From Flavobacterium tistrianum (GTDB lineage: Bacteria > Bacteroidota > Bacteroidia > Flavobacteriales > Flavobacteriaceae), in the NCBI RefSeq assembly GCF_003254545.1, contig NZ_QJRH01000073.1, forward strand, positions 1 through 64,000: a stretch of DNA of 64,000 nucleotides. Direction: 5' to 3'. A program made the position numbers and the translations under genes. Position 1 is the stretch's first letter, and each line of letters opens with the position of its first letter. The notes beneath the pieces were generated by a model. The model saw only the letters and a program-made list of their open reading frames with translations, was not told the origin of the DNA and made no database searches. Shown here piece by piece: positions 51,805 to 59,785 of this stretch.

Positions 51805-52482
51805 ATGAAAATTACATACTACGGACACGCTTCATTAGGAATTGAAGTAGGAGGAAAACACATTATTGTGGATCCATTTATTACCGGAAATCCACAAGCG
51901 GCATCAATCAACCTTAGCACAATAAAAGCCGATTATATTTTGCTAACGCACGCACACGCTGATCATGTTCTAGATGTTGAAGCAATTGCTAAAAATACAA
52001 ATGCAGTTATCGTTTCTAATGCTGAAATTGCAAGTTACTATGCCAAAAAAGGATTCAATTCACACCCAATGAATCATGGCGGAAGCTGGAAATTTGATTT
52101 TGGAAAAGTAAAATATGTAAACGCCATTCACTCAAGCAGCTTTCCTGATGGTTCTTACGGAGGAAATCCTGGAGGTTTTGTAATCGAAGGAGAGCACAAA
52201 AACATCTATATTGCTGGAGATACGGCATTAACATATGATATGAAATTGATTCCGCTTCGTACAAAACTGGATTTAGCAATTCTTCCAATCGGAAACAACT
52301 TTACTATGGATGTTGAAGACGCCATTATTGCATCAGATTTTGTAGAATGCGACAAAGTTTTAGGATATCACTACGATACTTTTGGTTATATCGAAATCAA
52401 TCATGAAGAAGCAATTCGCAAATTCTTCGAAAAAGGCAAAGATTTAATGCTTTTACCAATCGGAGATTCTATCGAATTGTAA
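51805..52482 (+). CDS. Metal-dependent hydrolase, UPF0173 family
   Basis: This 225-residue metallo-beta-lactamase-fold protein has MKITYYGHASLGIEV, LLTHAHADHVLDVEAIA (the HxHxDH motif), IAGDTALTYD and the C-terminal LLPIGDSIEL. UPF0173 enzymes act in the cytoplasm on unknown substrates. It is 33 bp downstream of menA and probably co-transcribed. Confidence 0.9.
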   Translation: MKITYYGHASLGIEVGGKHIIVDPFITGNPQAASINLSTIKADYILLTHAHADHVLDVEAIAKNTNAVIVSNAEIASYYAKKGFNSHPMNHGGSWKFDFGKVKYVNAIHSSSFPDGSYGGNPGGFVIEGEHKNIYIAGDTALTYDMKLIPLRTKLDLAILPIGNNFTMDVEDAIIASDFVECDKVLGYHYDTFGYIEINHEEAIRKFFEKGKDLMLLPIGDSIEL

Positions 52483-52605
52483 TTGTCATCCTGAGCGGAG
52501 TCAAAGGAAGAAGCTAATCCCGCTTTCGGCTAAATTCCCGATTAACAAAAACTACGACTGAAAAAGTCTTGTCTTTCTAAATCGGGAGATACCGCCTCTA
52601 TCGGG
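52483..52605. repeat. TGTCAYCCTGAGCG dispersed repeat with an adjacent CCCGAT...ATCGGG inverted repeat
   Basis: TTGTCATCCTGAGCGGAGTC begins right after the hydrolase stop and matches the inverted copy at 17759-17786. TCCCGATT near 52536 and AATCGGGA at 52580-52587 form a further inverted repeat, similar to the palindrome at 20488-20505. Confidence 0.7.
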
Positions 52606-52694
52606 GCTAGGGCACTCAATTCCATAAGAAAGTTATTTGGCATAATCTATGTTAATTGAATTTTGAGTTTTAAAAGTAAAAATCATTTTAATCT

Positions 52695-53933
52695 GTGAAA
52701 TCTGTGGCAATTAAAGCATCATCACAAAATACAACTTTCAAACAAATCCTTTTATTACTATTTATCGCAGTTTCTTCTAGCACGTTTGCACAAAAAGACG
52801 GTTATTGGGACAAAGAACGCGCTACAACTAGGGAAATTATGGTTCCCGCGCGCGATAGAATTTCTATACCAACAGAAGATTTACCAGTTGGAACTACAGA
52901 AATTGTATATAGAATCACACTTTTGGATAAAAATCAGGAAATGGCCAATAGTTTGGTTTCCTTATTAAAAGCAATTCCAGATCCGACGGGCGTTAGCCAA
53001 GGTTCTGCAGGAGCTGTTTTCTTGATGTCAAAAATTTCAGGTGATGACGAATGTACATATTCGATTTTTACCTCTAATGAAAACGCAAAAAAGTATGTTG
53101 CAGATGGTAAAATAGATAAAGCTTGTTATTCTCAGGCAGAACCTGTGAGCAAAGATGCAAAACGTTTATCTATAAATAAATCATCTTGCCTAAAAGAAAA
53201 CGTTGGTACAATCTGGTTTGGATTTGAAAGTAAAAATTGGATTTTAAGTCAAAAAGTTGTTTTAGAAGTAGTGCCTTGGGTTGATACAAAATTGAGTCGT
53301 GGCTGGAATCAAGACAATAAAAATGAAATTATAAGTTTGTGCAAAACTTCTACAATGGCACAAAAAATGGCCAATTCAGATGATTTCTGTGTTTGTATTT
53401 TAAATAAAATCATGAAACAATATCGTTATGATGAGTTTCAAAAATTATTGGCTGTAGAAAAAACAAAAGTGTATAAAGATTTTGGAAACAGCTGTTACAA
53501 AGATGCTGATATTTCTAAAAATGTATTCAACGATTTAAGAACACAAGTCGCGTCTTTAATTAAAACTCAAAAGTATAACGAAGCAATTCCGAAATTAAAT
53601 ACAATTGTAAACGAAGGCAAAGCAACTGCAATAGATTACGCCTCACTGGGCTATTGCTACATTTTGACCAAACAATATGCAAAAGCATTAAAAGTGCTTC
53701 AAGAAGGCGAAAAGCTGGATGATACAGAATTATTAGTCAAACTAAATTTAGCGCATACTTATTTAGTGAGCGATGATTATAGTGCAGCCAAAGCGATTTA
53801 CAAAAAATATCAGACTCAAAATGTAACGGATAGTTTAAGCTGGATTGCAAAAACGAGACTAGATTTTCAGGCTTTTGAAAAAGCAGGTTTGCCGTCAAAA
53901 GATTTCGAAAAAATTTTAAAATTATATAACTAA
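52695..53933 (+). CDS. Secreted protein with C-terminal TPR repeats, unknown function
   Basis: About 412 residues with a signal sequence (FKQILLLLFIAVSSSTFA before QKD). No ATG is available: the start must be GTG (52695 or 52704), and both lie inside an ATCTGTGGC-type repeat word. The middle (about 30-230) is not recognised and has several Cys (DDECTYSIF, FCVCIL). The C-terminal part (about 290-400) has tetratricopeptide repeats (YNEAIPKLNTIVNEGKATAI, YAKALKVLQEGEKL). It lies between menA/hydrolase and menC; a link to menaquinone synthesis is not shown. Confidence 0.72.
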   Translation: MKSVAIKASSQNTTFKQILLLLFIAVSSSTFAQKDGYWDKERATTREIMVPARDRISIPTEDLPVGTTEIVYRITLLDKNQEMANSLVSLLKAIPDPTGVSQGSAGAVFLMSKISGDDECTYSIFTSNENAKKYVADGKIDKACYSQAEPVSKDAKRLSINKSSCLKENVGTIWFGFESKNWILSQKVVLEVVPWVDTKLSRGWNQDNKNEIISLCKTSTMAQKMANSDDFCVCILNKIMKQYRYDEFQKLLAVEKTKVYKDFGNSCYKDADISKNVFNDLRTQVASLIKTQKYNEAIPKLNTIVNEGKATAIDYASLGYCYILTKQYAKALKVLQEGEKLDDTELLVKLNLAHTYLVSDDYSAAKAIYKKYQTQNVTDSLSWIAKTRLDFQAFEKAGLPSKDFEKILKLYN

Positions 53934-54012
53934 GTCTCTTAGGGGTGAAGTGTTTTTAAAGTCTTTTTAAAACTTAGCACCTCAGTAACTTAGCATCTTA
54001 CTACCTTAAAAA
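53931..54012. repeat. CTAAG-family repeat before menC
   Basis: AACTAAGTCTCTTAGGGGTG at the left and CTTAGCACCTCAGTAACTTA at the right contain opposed CTAAG/CTTAG words. It extends to the menC start. Confidence 0.6.
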
Positions 54013-54014
54013 AA

Positions 54015-55067
54015 ATGAACGCATCCTATCACAAATATTTACTAGAATTTAAACGTCCATCTGGAACTTCTAGAGGGATAATGACCGAGAAAGAAACTTG
54101 GTTTATAACGTTGGAAGAAAATGGAAAAAAAGGGATAGGAGAGTGCGGAATACTGCGTGGTTTAAGCGCGGACGATCGTCCAGATTACGAAGAAAAACTA
54201 AAATGGGCGTGCGAAAATATTCATTTAGGAGAAAAGGCGCTTTGGGAAGCATTATTAGAATTTCCGTCGATCCAATTTGGAATAGAAATGGCTTTTTTAT
54301 CTCTTAAAAGCGAAAATCCATATCTTTTATTTCCATCTAATTTCACCAACCATACAAGCTCGATTCCTATAAATGGATTAGTTTGGATGGGCGAATCTGC
54401 ATTTATGAAACAGCAGATAGAAGAGAAATTAGCTGACGGTTTTAGCTGCATTAAACTTAAAATTGGAGCTATTGATTTCAATAAAGAATTAGAATTACTG
54501 CAATTTATCAGAAGTCATTTTTCTCCAGAAGAAATAGAAATCAGAGTAGATGCCAATGGTGCTTTTTCTTCAATAGAAGCTTTAAGTAAGTTAAACCAAT
54601 TAAAGCAATTTCAACTTCATAGCATAGAACAACCCATTAAAAAAGGACAGATTCCTGAAATGGCTGAATTATGTAAACAAACGCCATTTCCTATTGCTTT
54701 AGATGAAGAACTCATTGGTGTGTTTTTGTTTGAAGAAAAAGAAAAATTGCTTCAGGATATTAAGCCTCAATATATCATTTTAAAACCAAGTTTTGTTGGT
54801 GGATTTCGTGGCACACAAGAATGGATCACTCTAGCAGAAAAATATAATGTCGGCTGGTGGATTACATCAGCACTAGAAAGCAATATAGGATTGAATGCCA
54901 TTGCACAATGGACATTTACATTAAATTCAAATATGCCTCAAGGTTTAGGAACCGGAGCATTATATACTAATAATATAGATTGCCCGCTTGAAGTAAAAAA
55001 AGGACAACTTTGTTACAATGCTTCTAAAGGCTGGGAAAGTTTCAAAGGAAAAAAGTTACAAAGGTAA
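54015..55067 (+). CDS. menC: o-Succinylbenzoate synthase-like enolase superfamily protein (MenC)
   Basis: This 350-residue protein shows the enolase-superfamily active site: CIKLKIGAIDF (KxK), RVDANGAFS (first metal Asp), HSIEQPI (Glu), ALDEELIG (Asp/Glu) and ILKPSFVGGFRG (Lys). In MenC these dehydrate SHCHC to o-succinylbenzoate. Relatives include dipeptide epimerases, but the location next to menA and menB supports MenC. Confidence 0.88.
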   Translation: MNASYHKYLLEFKRPSGTSRGIMTEKETWFITLEENGKKGIGECGILRGLSADDRPDYEEKLKWACENIHLGEKALWEALLEFPSIQFGIEMAFLSLKSENPYLLFPSNFTNHTSSIPINGLVWMGESAFMKQQIEEKLADGFSCIKLKIGAIDFNKELELLQFIRSHFSPEEIEIRVDANGAFSSIEALSKLNQLKQFQLHSIEQPIKKGQIPEMAELCKQTPFPIALDEELIGVFLFEEKEKLLQDIKPQYIILKPSFVGGFRGTQEWITLAEKYNVGWWITSALESNIGLNAIAQWTFTLNSNMPQGLGTGALYTNNIDCPLEVKKGQLCYNASKGWESFKGKKLQR

Positions 55068-55111
55068 AAAACTCTGAACCTTTGTAACTTTGTTCCTTTG
55101 AAACTAAGTTC

Positions 55112-55636
55112 TCACTCTTTTCCTCCCAACAAACTATCTTGCCAATCTTTCAATTCCTTCCATTTTCCCTGATAAGCCATTAATGCTTGTCTAGCCCAAG
55201 TACTCGGATTATGCATAGCATAGTTTTCTCCGCCTGCATCCAAAATAGCTCGCAATTTTTCTGTGGAAGCTTGCGAAAGGTTTTGCCACGTTTTTATTCC
55301 TGCTTCGATAAATAAAGATTCTATTTTTGGACCAATTCCTTCGACTATTTTAAGGTCATTTTCCATTATTTTTTTTCCTAAAGCGTTTGAAGCTAATGTA
55401 GGCTCAAAAGGAATTATTTCAGGAACTACTGTTTTGCTTTTTGCAGCAAGTTCAGCTTCTAATTTTAAGATTCTTGCATTTAAATTTTTTGTATGCGCTT
55501 TGCAAACATCTAGATCGGCTTGAAGAGATGCTGAAAGTGAATTATCATTTTTAAAAGTTATTTTACCTAGTATGTAACCTAAAATCCCGCAGATTACACC
55601 TAGTGCTATTGGTATTACAACATAAGGTACATTCAT
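55112..55636 (-). CDS. Membrane-anchored helix-hairpin-helix protein
   Basis: This 174-residue protein has an N-terminal helix (VPYVVIPIALGVICGILGYI), a coiled-coil segment (KAHTKNLNARILKLEAEL) and a helix-hairpin-helix region (KIVEGIGPKIESLFIEAGIK, TWQNLSQASTEKLRAILDAG). The HhH part resembles DNA-binding or DUF4332-like domains also found in ribosomal L21-type extensions. The membrane anchor makes the DNA-binding role unclear. Confidence 0.78.
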   Translation of the reverse strand: MNVPYVVIPIALGVICGILGYILGKITFKNDNSLSASLQADLDVCKAHTKNLNARILKLEAELAAKSKTVVPEIIPFEPTLASNALGKKIMENDLKIVEGIGPKIESLFIEAGIKTWQNLSQASTEKLRAILDAGGENYAMHNPSTWARQALMAYQGKWKELKDWQDSLLGGKE

Positions 55637-55894
55637 GATCGTTCTATTTTAGAGTTTAAATTGTAGTAAGTCTTTTAGTTATACTAAAAAAATGTTTTAG
55701 ATTGATAACTGTTTGATGAGGAATGGATTCTATCAAAATTACTTAAAATAATAATTGTAAGATGTTAATAATCAGTTATTTTGATGAAAATGATTTGTGA
55801 TAAAAAGTAACAAATTAACATATTTTTCATTTTATGCAAGCTCAAAGGCTTGATTAAAATGAGTAACTTGCATAAAAAATAATCTAGAATTAAG

Positions 55895-56368
55895 ATGGTT
55901 GAAATAGAAAGAAAGTTTCTTGTAAAATCTGACGTTTATAAGAATCAAGCTTTTACTCAGAATAAAATTGCTCAAGGCTATTTGAGTTCTGCTCCCGAAC
56001 GTACAGTTAGGGTTAGGATTAAAGGGCATAAAGGCTTTATAACCATTAAAGGGATAAGCCATGGCGGCGGTATGTCTCGCTTTGAATGGGAAAATGAAAT
56101 TCCGCTTGATGAAGCTCAAGAATTATTAAAATTATGCGAAAAAGGTAAAATTGAAAAAACGCGTTACGAAATACAATCTGGAGAGCATGTGTTTGAAGTT
56201 GATGAATTTTATGGTGAAAATGAAGGCTTAGTAATGGCTGAAATTGAACTAGATTCTGAGGATGAAGTTTTTGAAAAACCTGAATGGCTTGGAGAAGAAG
56301 TTACAAACGACGAAAGATATTACAATGCTTATTTAAGCAAAAATCCTTATAAAGACTGGCAAAAATAA
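55895..56368 (+). CDS. CYTH domain protein (class IV adenylate cyclase / triphosphatase family)
   Basis: This 157-residue protein opens with the family signature MVEIERKFLV and continues with TVRVRIKGHKGFITIKGIS, EKTRYEIQSGEHVFEVDEFY and MAEIELDSEDE. CYTH enzymes bind triphosphates; bacterial short forms are usually tripolyphosphate or thiamine triphosphate hydrolases. It is 1 bp upstream of ypdA and probably co-translated. Confidence 0.9.
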   Translation: MVEIERKFLVKSDVYKNQAFTQNKIAQGYLSSAPERTVRVRIKGHKGFITIKGISHGGGMSRFEWENEIPLDEAQELLKLCEKGKIEKTRYEIQSGEHVFEVDEFYGENEGLVMAEIELDSEDEVFEKPEWLGEEVTNDERYYNAYLSKNPYKDWQK

Positions 56369-56369
56369 A

Positions 56370-57338
56370 ATGACAGAATCAATATATGACCTTATTATCG
56401 TAGGCGGCGGACCAATTGGTCTTGCTTGCGCAATAGAAGCTGAAAAGAAAAATTTAAAATATGTAATTATAGAAAAAGGGGCAATAGTGAATAGTATTTT
56501 CAACTATCCGCTATATATGACTTTTTTCTCAACCGCAGAAAGATTAGAAATTGGCGGAATTCCCTTTAATTGTCTGGCGCCAAAACCAGGGCGACAGGAA
56601 GCTTTAGAATATTATCGAAATATTCATCGTTACTTTAAATTCAATATCAATTTATTTGAAAAAGTAATTGATGTGCAGAAAAATCAAGAAAATTTCAAGA
56701 TTACAACGAATAAGAATAATTATGAATCAAAGAATGTTATAATCGCAACCGGCTTTTATGACATTCCAATTGAAATTAATGTTTTGGGCGAAAATCTTCC
56801 AAAAGTTCGTCATTATTATAAAGAAGCACACGAATATGCTTTTAGAAAAGTTTTAGTCGTTGGAGCTAATAATTCTTCTGTAGATGCAGCGCTGGAATGC
56901 TGGAGAAAAGGAGCAGAGGTTACCATGGTTATTCGTAAAAATGAGATTAATAACCGTGTAAAATATTGGGTAAAACCTGATATTGAAAACCGAATTGCCG
57001 AAGGAAGCATTAAAGCCTATTTTGAATCTAACATTACTGAAATTCGTGAAGATGAAGTAGAAATTCAAACACCAAACGGAAAAGTTACAATAGAAAATGA
57101 TTTTGTTTTGGCATTGACTGGCTACAAACCAGATTTGAATTTTCTAAAAAAAATCGGAATCGAGCTTTCAAATGATGAACTGAAAATTCCTGCTTACAAC
57201 CCAGAAACGATGGAAACTAATGTAGAAGGATTATTTCTCGCTGGTGTTGTGTGCGGAGGAATGCAAACGCATAAATGGTTTATAGAAAACTCTAGAATCC
57301 ATGCTAGCATGATTGTAGATTATATTACTACGAAATAA
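56370..57338 (+). CDS. YpdA-family bacillithiol disulfide reductase-like flavoprotein
   Basis: This 322-residue protein has two nucleotide sites: FAD (LIIVGGGPIGLACAIEAEK) and NADPH (VLVVGANNSSVDAALECWRK). YpdA-type residues NYPLYMTFFSTAERLEIGGIP and CGGMQTHKWFIENSRIHA are present, and there is no CxxC of thioredoxin reductase. YpdA reduces bacillithiol disulfide. Bacillithiol is known in Bacteroidota, so the assignment is plausible. Confidence 0.88.
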   Translation: MTESIYDLIIVGGGPIGLACAIEAEKKNLKYVIIEKGAIVNSIFNYPLYMTFFSTAERLEIGGIPFNCLAPKPGRQEALEYYRNIHRYFKFNINLFEKVIDVQKNQENFKITTNKNNYESKNVIIATGFYDIPIEINVLGENLPKVRHYYKEAHEYAFRKVLVVGANNSSVDAALECWRKGAEVTMVIRKNEINNRVKYWVKPDIENRIAEGSIKAYFESNITEIREDEVEIQTPNGKVTIENDFVLALTGYKPDLNFLKKIGIELSNDELKIPAYNPETMETNVEGLFLAGVVCGGMQTHKWFIENSRIHASMIVDYITTK

Positions 57339-57340
57339 AA

Positions 57341-57410
57341 AGTTTGCCACAGATTAAAAGGATTTTTAGGATTAATCATTTAAATCTTTTTAATCTGTGG
57401 CAAAAAACTT
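57341..57410. repeat. GCCACAGATTA-family inverted repeat, copy 1
   Basis: TTTGCCACAGATTAAAAGGA at the left and CTTTTTAATCTGTGGCAAAA at the right are nearly complementary. It lies between the convergent ypdA and selO genes. Confidence 0.85.
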
Positions 57411-58979
57411 TTAAGAACTGCAAGAAAGCATTGAACAGCCAACCTTAGTTCTAGCCCAATCTGGGCGTTTTGCGAACCATTTTTCAGATTCAGGCTGCTC
57501 GTCATAAGGTTTTTTCAGAAGCTGAAATAACTCGTCAACTAGAGAATAATCTTCTTTATCTGCGGCATCAATTGCCAATTGTGCCATATAATTTCGAAGG
57601 ACGTATTTTGGATTAATTTGATTCATTTTTTCAGCACGTTCTTCATCCGAAAGCTCTTCTGCATTTAATCTTTTCAGATAAACCGCAAACCATTTTTGCC
57701 AAGCATCAAGAATGTTTTCTCTTATTTCTTCAGGAATATAAAATGCATATTCTATCTTTTCGAATGCTTGTTCTACAGAATCCTCTTTTTTAATCTTACT
57801 AAGATTTCTAAAAAAGATAGTCATATCCGTTTCTGATAACTGCAAAATTTCCTCCAAACCTTTAGTGATTTTATCATCAGCTTCACTTGAAGTAAATATT
57901 CCTAATTTACTTAAAAACATCACTTTGTAGTCTTTTTCAAAATCGGCTATAAATGAATCTAATATTTTTTCCAAAGGTGGAGCTTCATTAATTAACGGAT
58001 AAAGTGCATTTGCCAGTTGAAATAAATTCCATTGCGCTACTTGTGGCTGATTTCCGAAACGATATCTTCTGTTTTGACTGTCGGTTGTATTTGGAGTCCA
58101 ATCTGGATCATAATTTTCCAACCAACCATAAGGTCCGTAATCTATCGTAATTCCATGAATTGACATATTATCAGTATTCATTACGCCGTGAACAAATCCG
58201 ACGCGTTGCCAATGCAAGATCATTTCACGTGTTGTATCAGCCACTTTTTGGAAGAACTGTAGATATTGTTCTTTTGGTTCTCCTTTAATTTCTGGAAAAT
58301 AGTGCTTAATCGTAAAATCTACAAATTGTTTAAGGTTTTTAAGCTCGTTTCTAGCCGTAAGCATTTCGTAGCTTCCAAAACGAATAAAAGAAGGAGCCAC
58401 ACGGCAAACTACAGCACCTTTTTCATAAGCTGGATTTCCGTTATACAAAATATCCCTTAAAACTTGATCTCCTGAGAGAGCAAGTGAAAGCGATCGAGTA
58501 GTAGGAACACCCAAATAATGCATTGCTTCGGCACATAAATACTCTCTTATCGAAGAACGCAAAACAGCCAAACCATCAGCAGTTCTAGAGTATGGAGTTT
58601 TTCCTGCGCCTTTTAATTGAAGTGTATAAAATTGATTGTTGCTTTCAACTTCTGTTAAATTGATTGCTCGGCCATCACCTAATTGCCCAGCCCAATTTCC
58701 AAACTGATGCCCTGCATAACACATGGCATAAGGTTGCGTTTCTGGTAGAATTTCTTTTCCAGAAAAAACATTTAAAAATTCCTCTGATTGGATTTCGTCT
58801 TTAGAAATACCAACCAATTCGGCTACTTCCTCAGAAGCGTGAATCAATTTTGGATTAGATGGTTTTGTCGGATTTACATAAGAAAACAGTGTGTTCTTAA
58901 CTTGACGAACTTCATTTGTCAAATCTGGATCTGCTGGTAATTCGGCAGTAAATCGATTATTTATTTTAAGATTTTTCAT
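57411..58979 (-). CDS. selO: SelO/YdiU-type pseudokinase (protein AMPylase)
   Basis: This 522-residue protein of typical length has QLGDGRAINLTEV, LKGAGKTPYSRTADGLAVLR, SSIREYLCAEAMHYLGVPTT and MNTDNMSIHGITIDYGPYGW. SelO transfers AMP to hydroxyl side chains of substrate proteins and responds to redox state. The C-terminus CSMLSCSS keeps the redox Cys where eukaryotic SelO has selenocysteine. It is flanked on both sides by GCCACAGATTA repeats. Confidence 0.93.
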   Translation of the reverse strand: MKNLKINNRFTAELPADPDLTNEVRQVKNTLFSYVNPTKPSNPKLIHASEEVAELVGISKDEIQSEEFLNVFSGKEILPETQPYAMCYAGHQFGNWAGQLGDGRAINLTEVESNNQFYTLQLKGAGKTPYSRTADGLAVLRSSIREYLCAEAMHYLGVPTTRSLSLALSGDQVLRDILYNGNPAYEKGAVVCRVAPSFIRFGSYEMLTARNELKNLKQFVDFTIKHYFPEIKGEPKEQYLQFFQKVADTTREMILHWQRVGFVHGVMNTDNMSIHGITIDYGPYGWLENYDPDWTPNTTDSQNRRYRFGNQPQVAQWNLFQLANALYPLINEAPPLEKILDSFIADFEKDYKVMFLSKLGIFTSSEADDKITKGLEEILQLSETDMTIFFRNLSKIKKEDSVEQAFEKIEYAFYIPEEIRENILDAWQKWFAVYLKRLNAEELSDEERAEKMNQINPKYVLRNYMAQLAIDAADKEDYSLVDELFQLLKKPYDEQPESEKWFAKRPDWARTKVGCSMLSCSS

Positions 58980-58994
58980 TTTGTGTCTTTCTTA

Positions 58995-59063
58995 TTTTTG
59001 CCACAGATTAAAAGGATTATTTAGATTTCTTTTTTTTAAAATCACTTTAATCTGTGGCAAAAA
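58995..59063. repeat. GCCACAGATTA-family inverted repeat, copy 2
   Basis: TTTTTGCCACAGATTAAAAG at the left and CTTTAATCTGTGGCAAAAAA at the right. It lies between msrA and selO. Confidence 0.85.
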
Positions 59064-59067
59064 ACTT

Positions 59068-59601
59068 TTATCCAATCAATCGGTCAGCGTACATTTTTTT
59101 TAGTTTCTGAATTTTAGGATCAATTACCACTTGGCAATATCCCGCTTCTTGATTTTCATTGTAATAGTTTTGATGATAATCTTCGGCTTCGTAAAAAACT
59201 TCAAAAGGTTTTAATTGCGTTACAATCGGATCTGCATAAGCAGGTTGCACTTCTTCGAAGACTTTTTCTGCAATTTCTTTTTGCACGTCATCGTGATATA
59301 AAATTATCGAGCGGTACTGAGTTCCGCTATCGCCACCTTGACGATTTAAAGTTGTCGGATCATGACTTGTCATGAAAATAAAAATTAAGTCATGATATGA
59401 AATTATGTCAGGGTTGAAAGTCACCTGAATCACTTCGGCATGTCCTGTTCTTCCTGTACACACTTCACGATAAGCAGGATTCTTTATAAATCCGTCTGAA
59501 TAACCCGATTTTATTGATTCTACACCTTTTAAACGCTGAATTACAGCTTCTATACACCAAAAACATCCGCCACCAAAGGTAGCTACAGATAAATTCCCCA
59601 T
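59068..59601 (-). CDS. msrA: Peptide-methionine (S)-S-oxide reductase MsrA
   Basis: This 177-residue protein has the catalytic GGGCFWC (Cys13, Cys16), GYSDGFIKNPAYREVCTGRT, the substrate residues HAEVIQVTF, and a resolving Cys in AGYCQVVIDPK. It repairs oxidised Met. No signal peptide, so cytoplasmic. No MsrB is nearby. selO follows in the same direction. Confidence 0.94.
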   Translation of the reverse strand: MGNLSVATFGGGCFWCIEAVIQRLKGVESIKSGYSDGFIKNPAYREVCTGRTGHAEVIQVTFNPDIISYHDLIFIFMTSHDPTTLNRQGGDSGTQYRSIILYHDDVQKEIAEKVFEEVQPAYADPIVTQLKPFEVFYEAEDYHQNYYNENQEAGYCQVVIDPKIQKLKKMYADRLIG

Positions 59602-59785
59602 AAATAATACTTTCTTTAAATTTAATGCCTATTAATTCGATAGGATATTATGATAATTTATTAAAAAAAAGTTCTTTTAACTAAAAATACTAAACGGTAA
59701 TGTAGTGTTTGAAGTTTGCTATTGATAAATTCGCAATTTTATAAAAAAACTATATATATTTGCAGTCAAACACAAGGCACAACTA

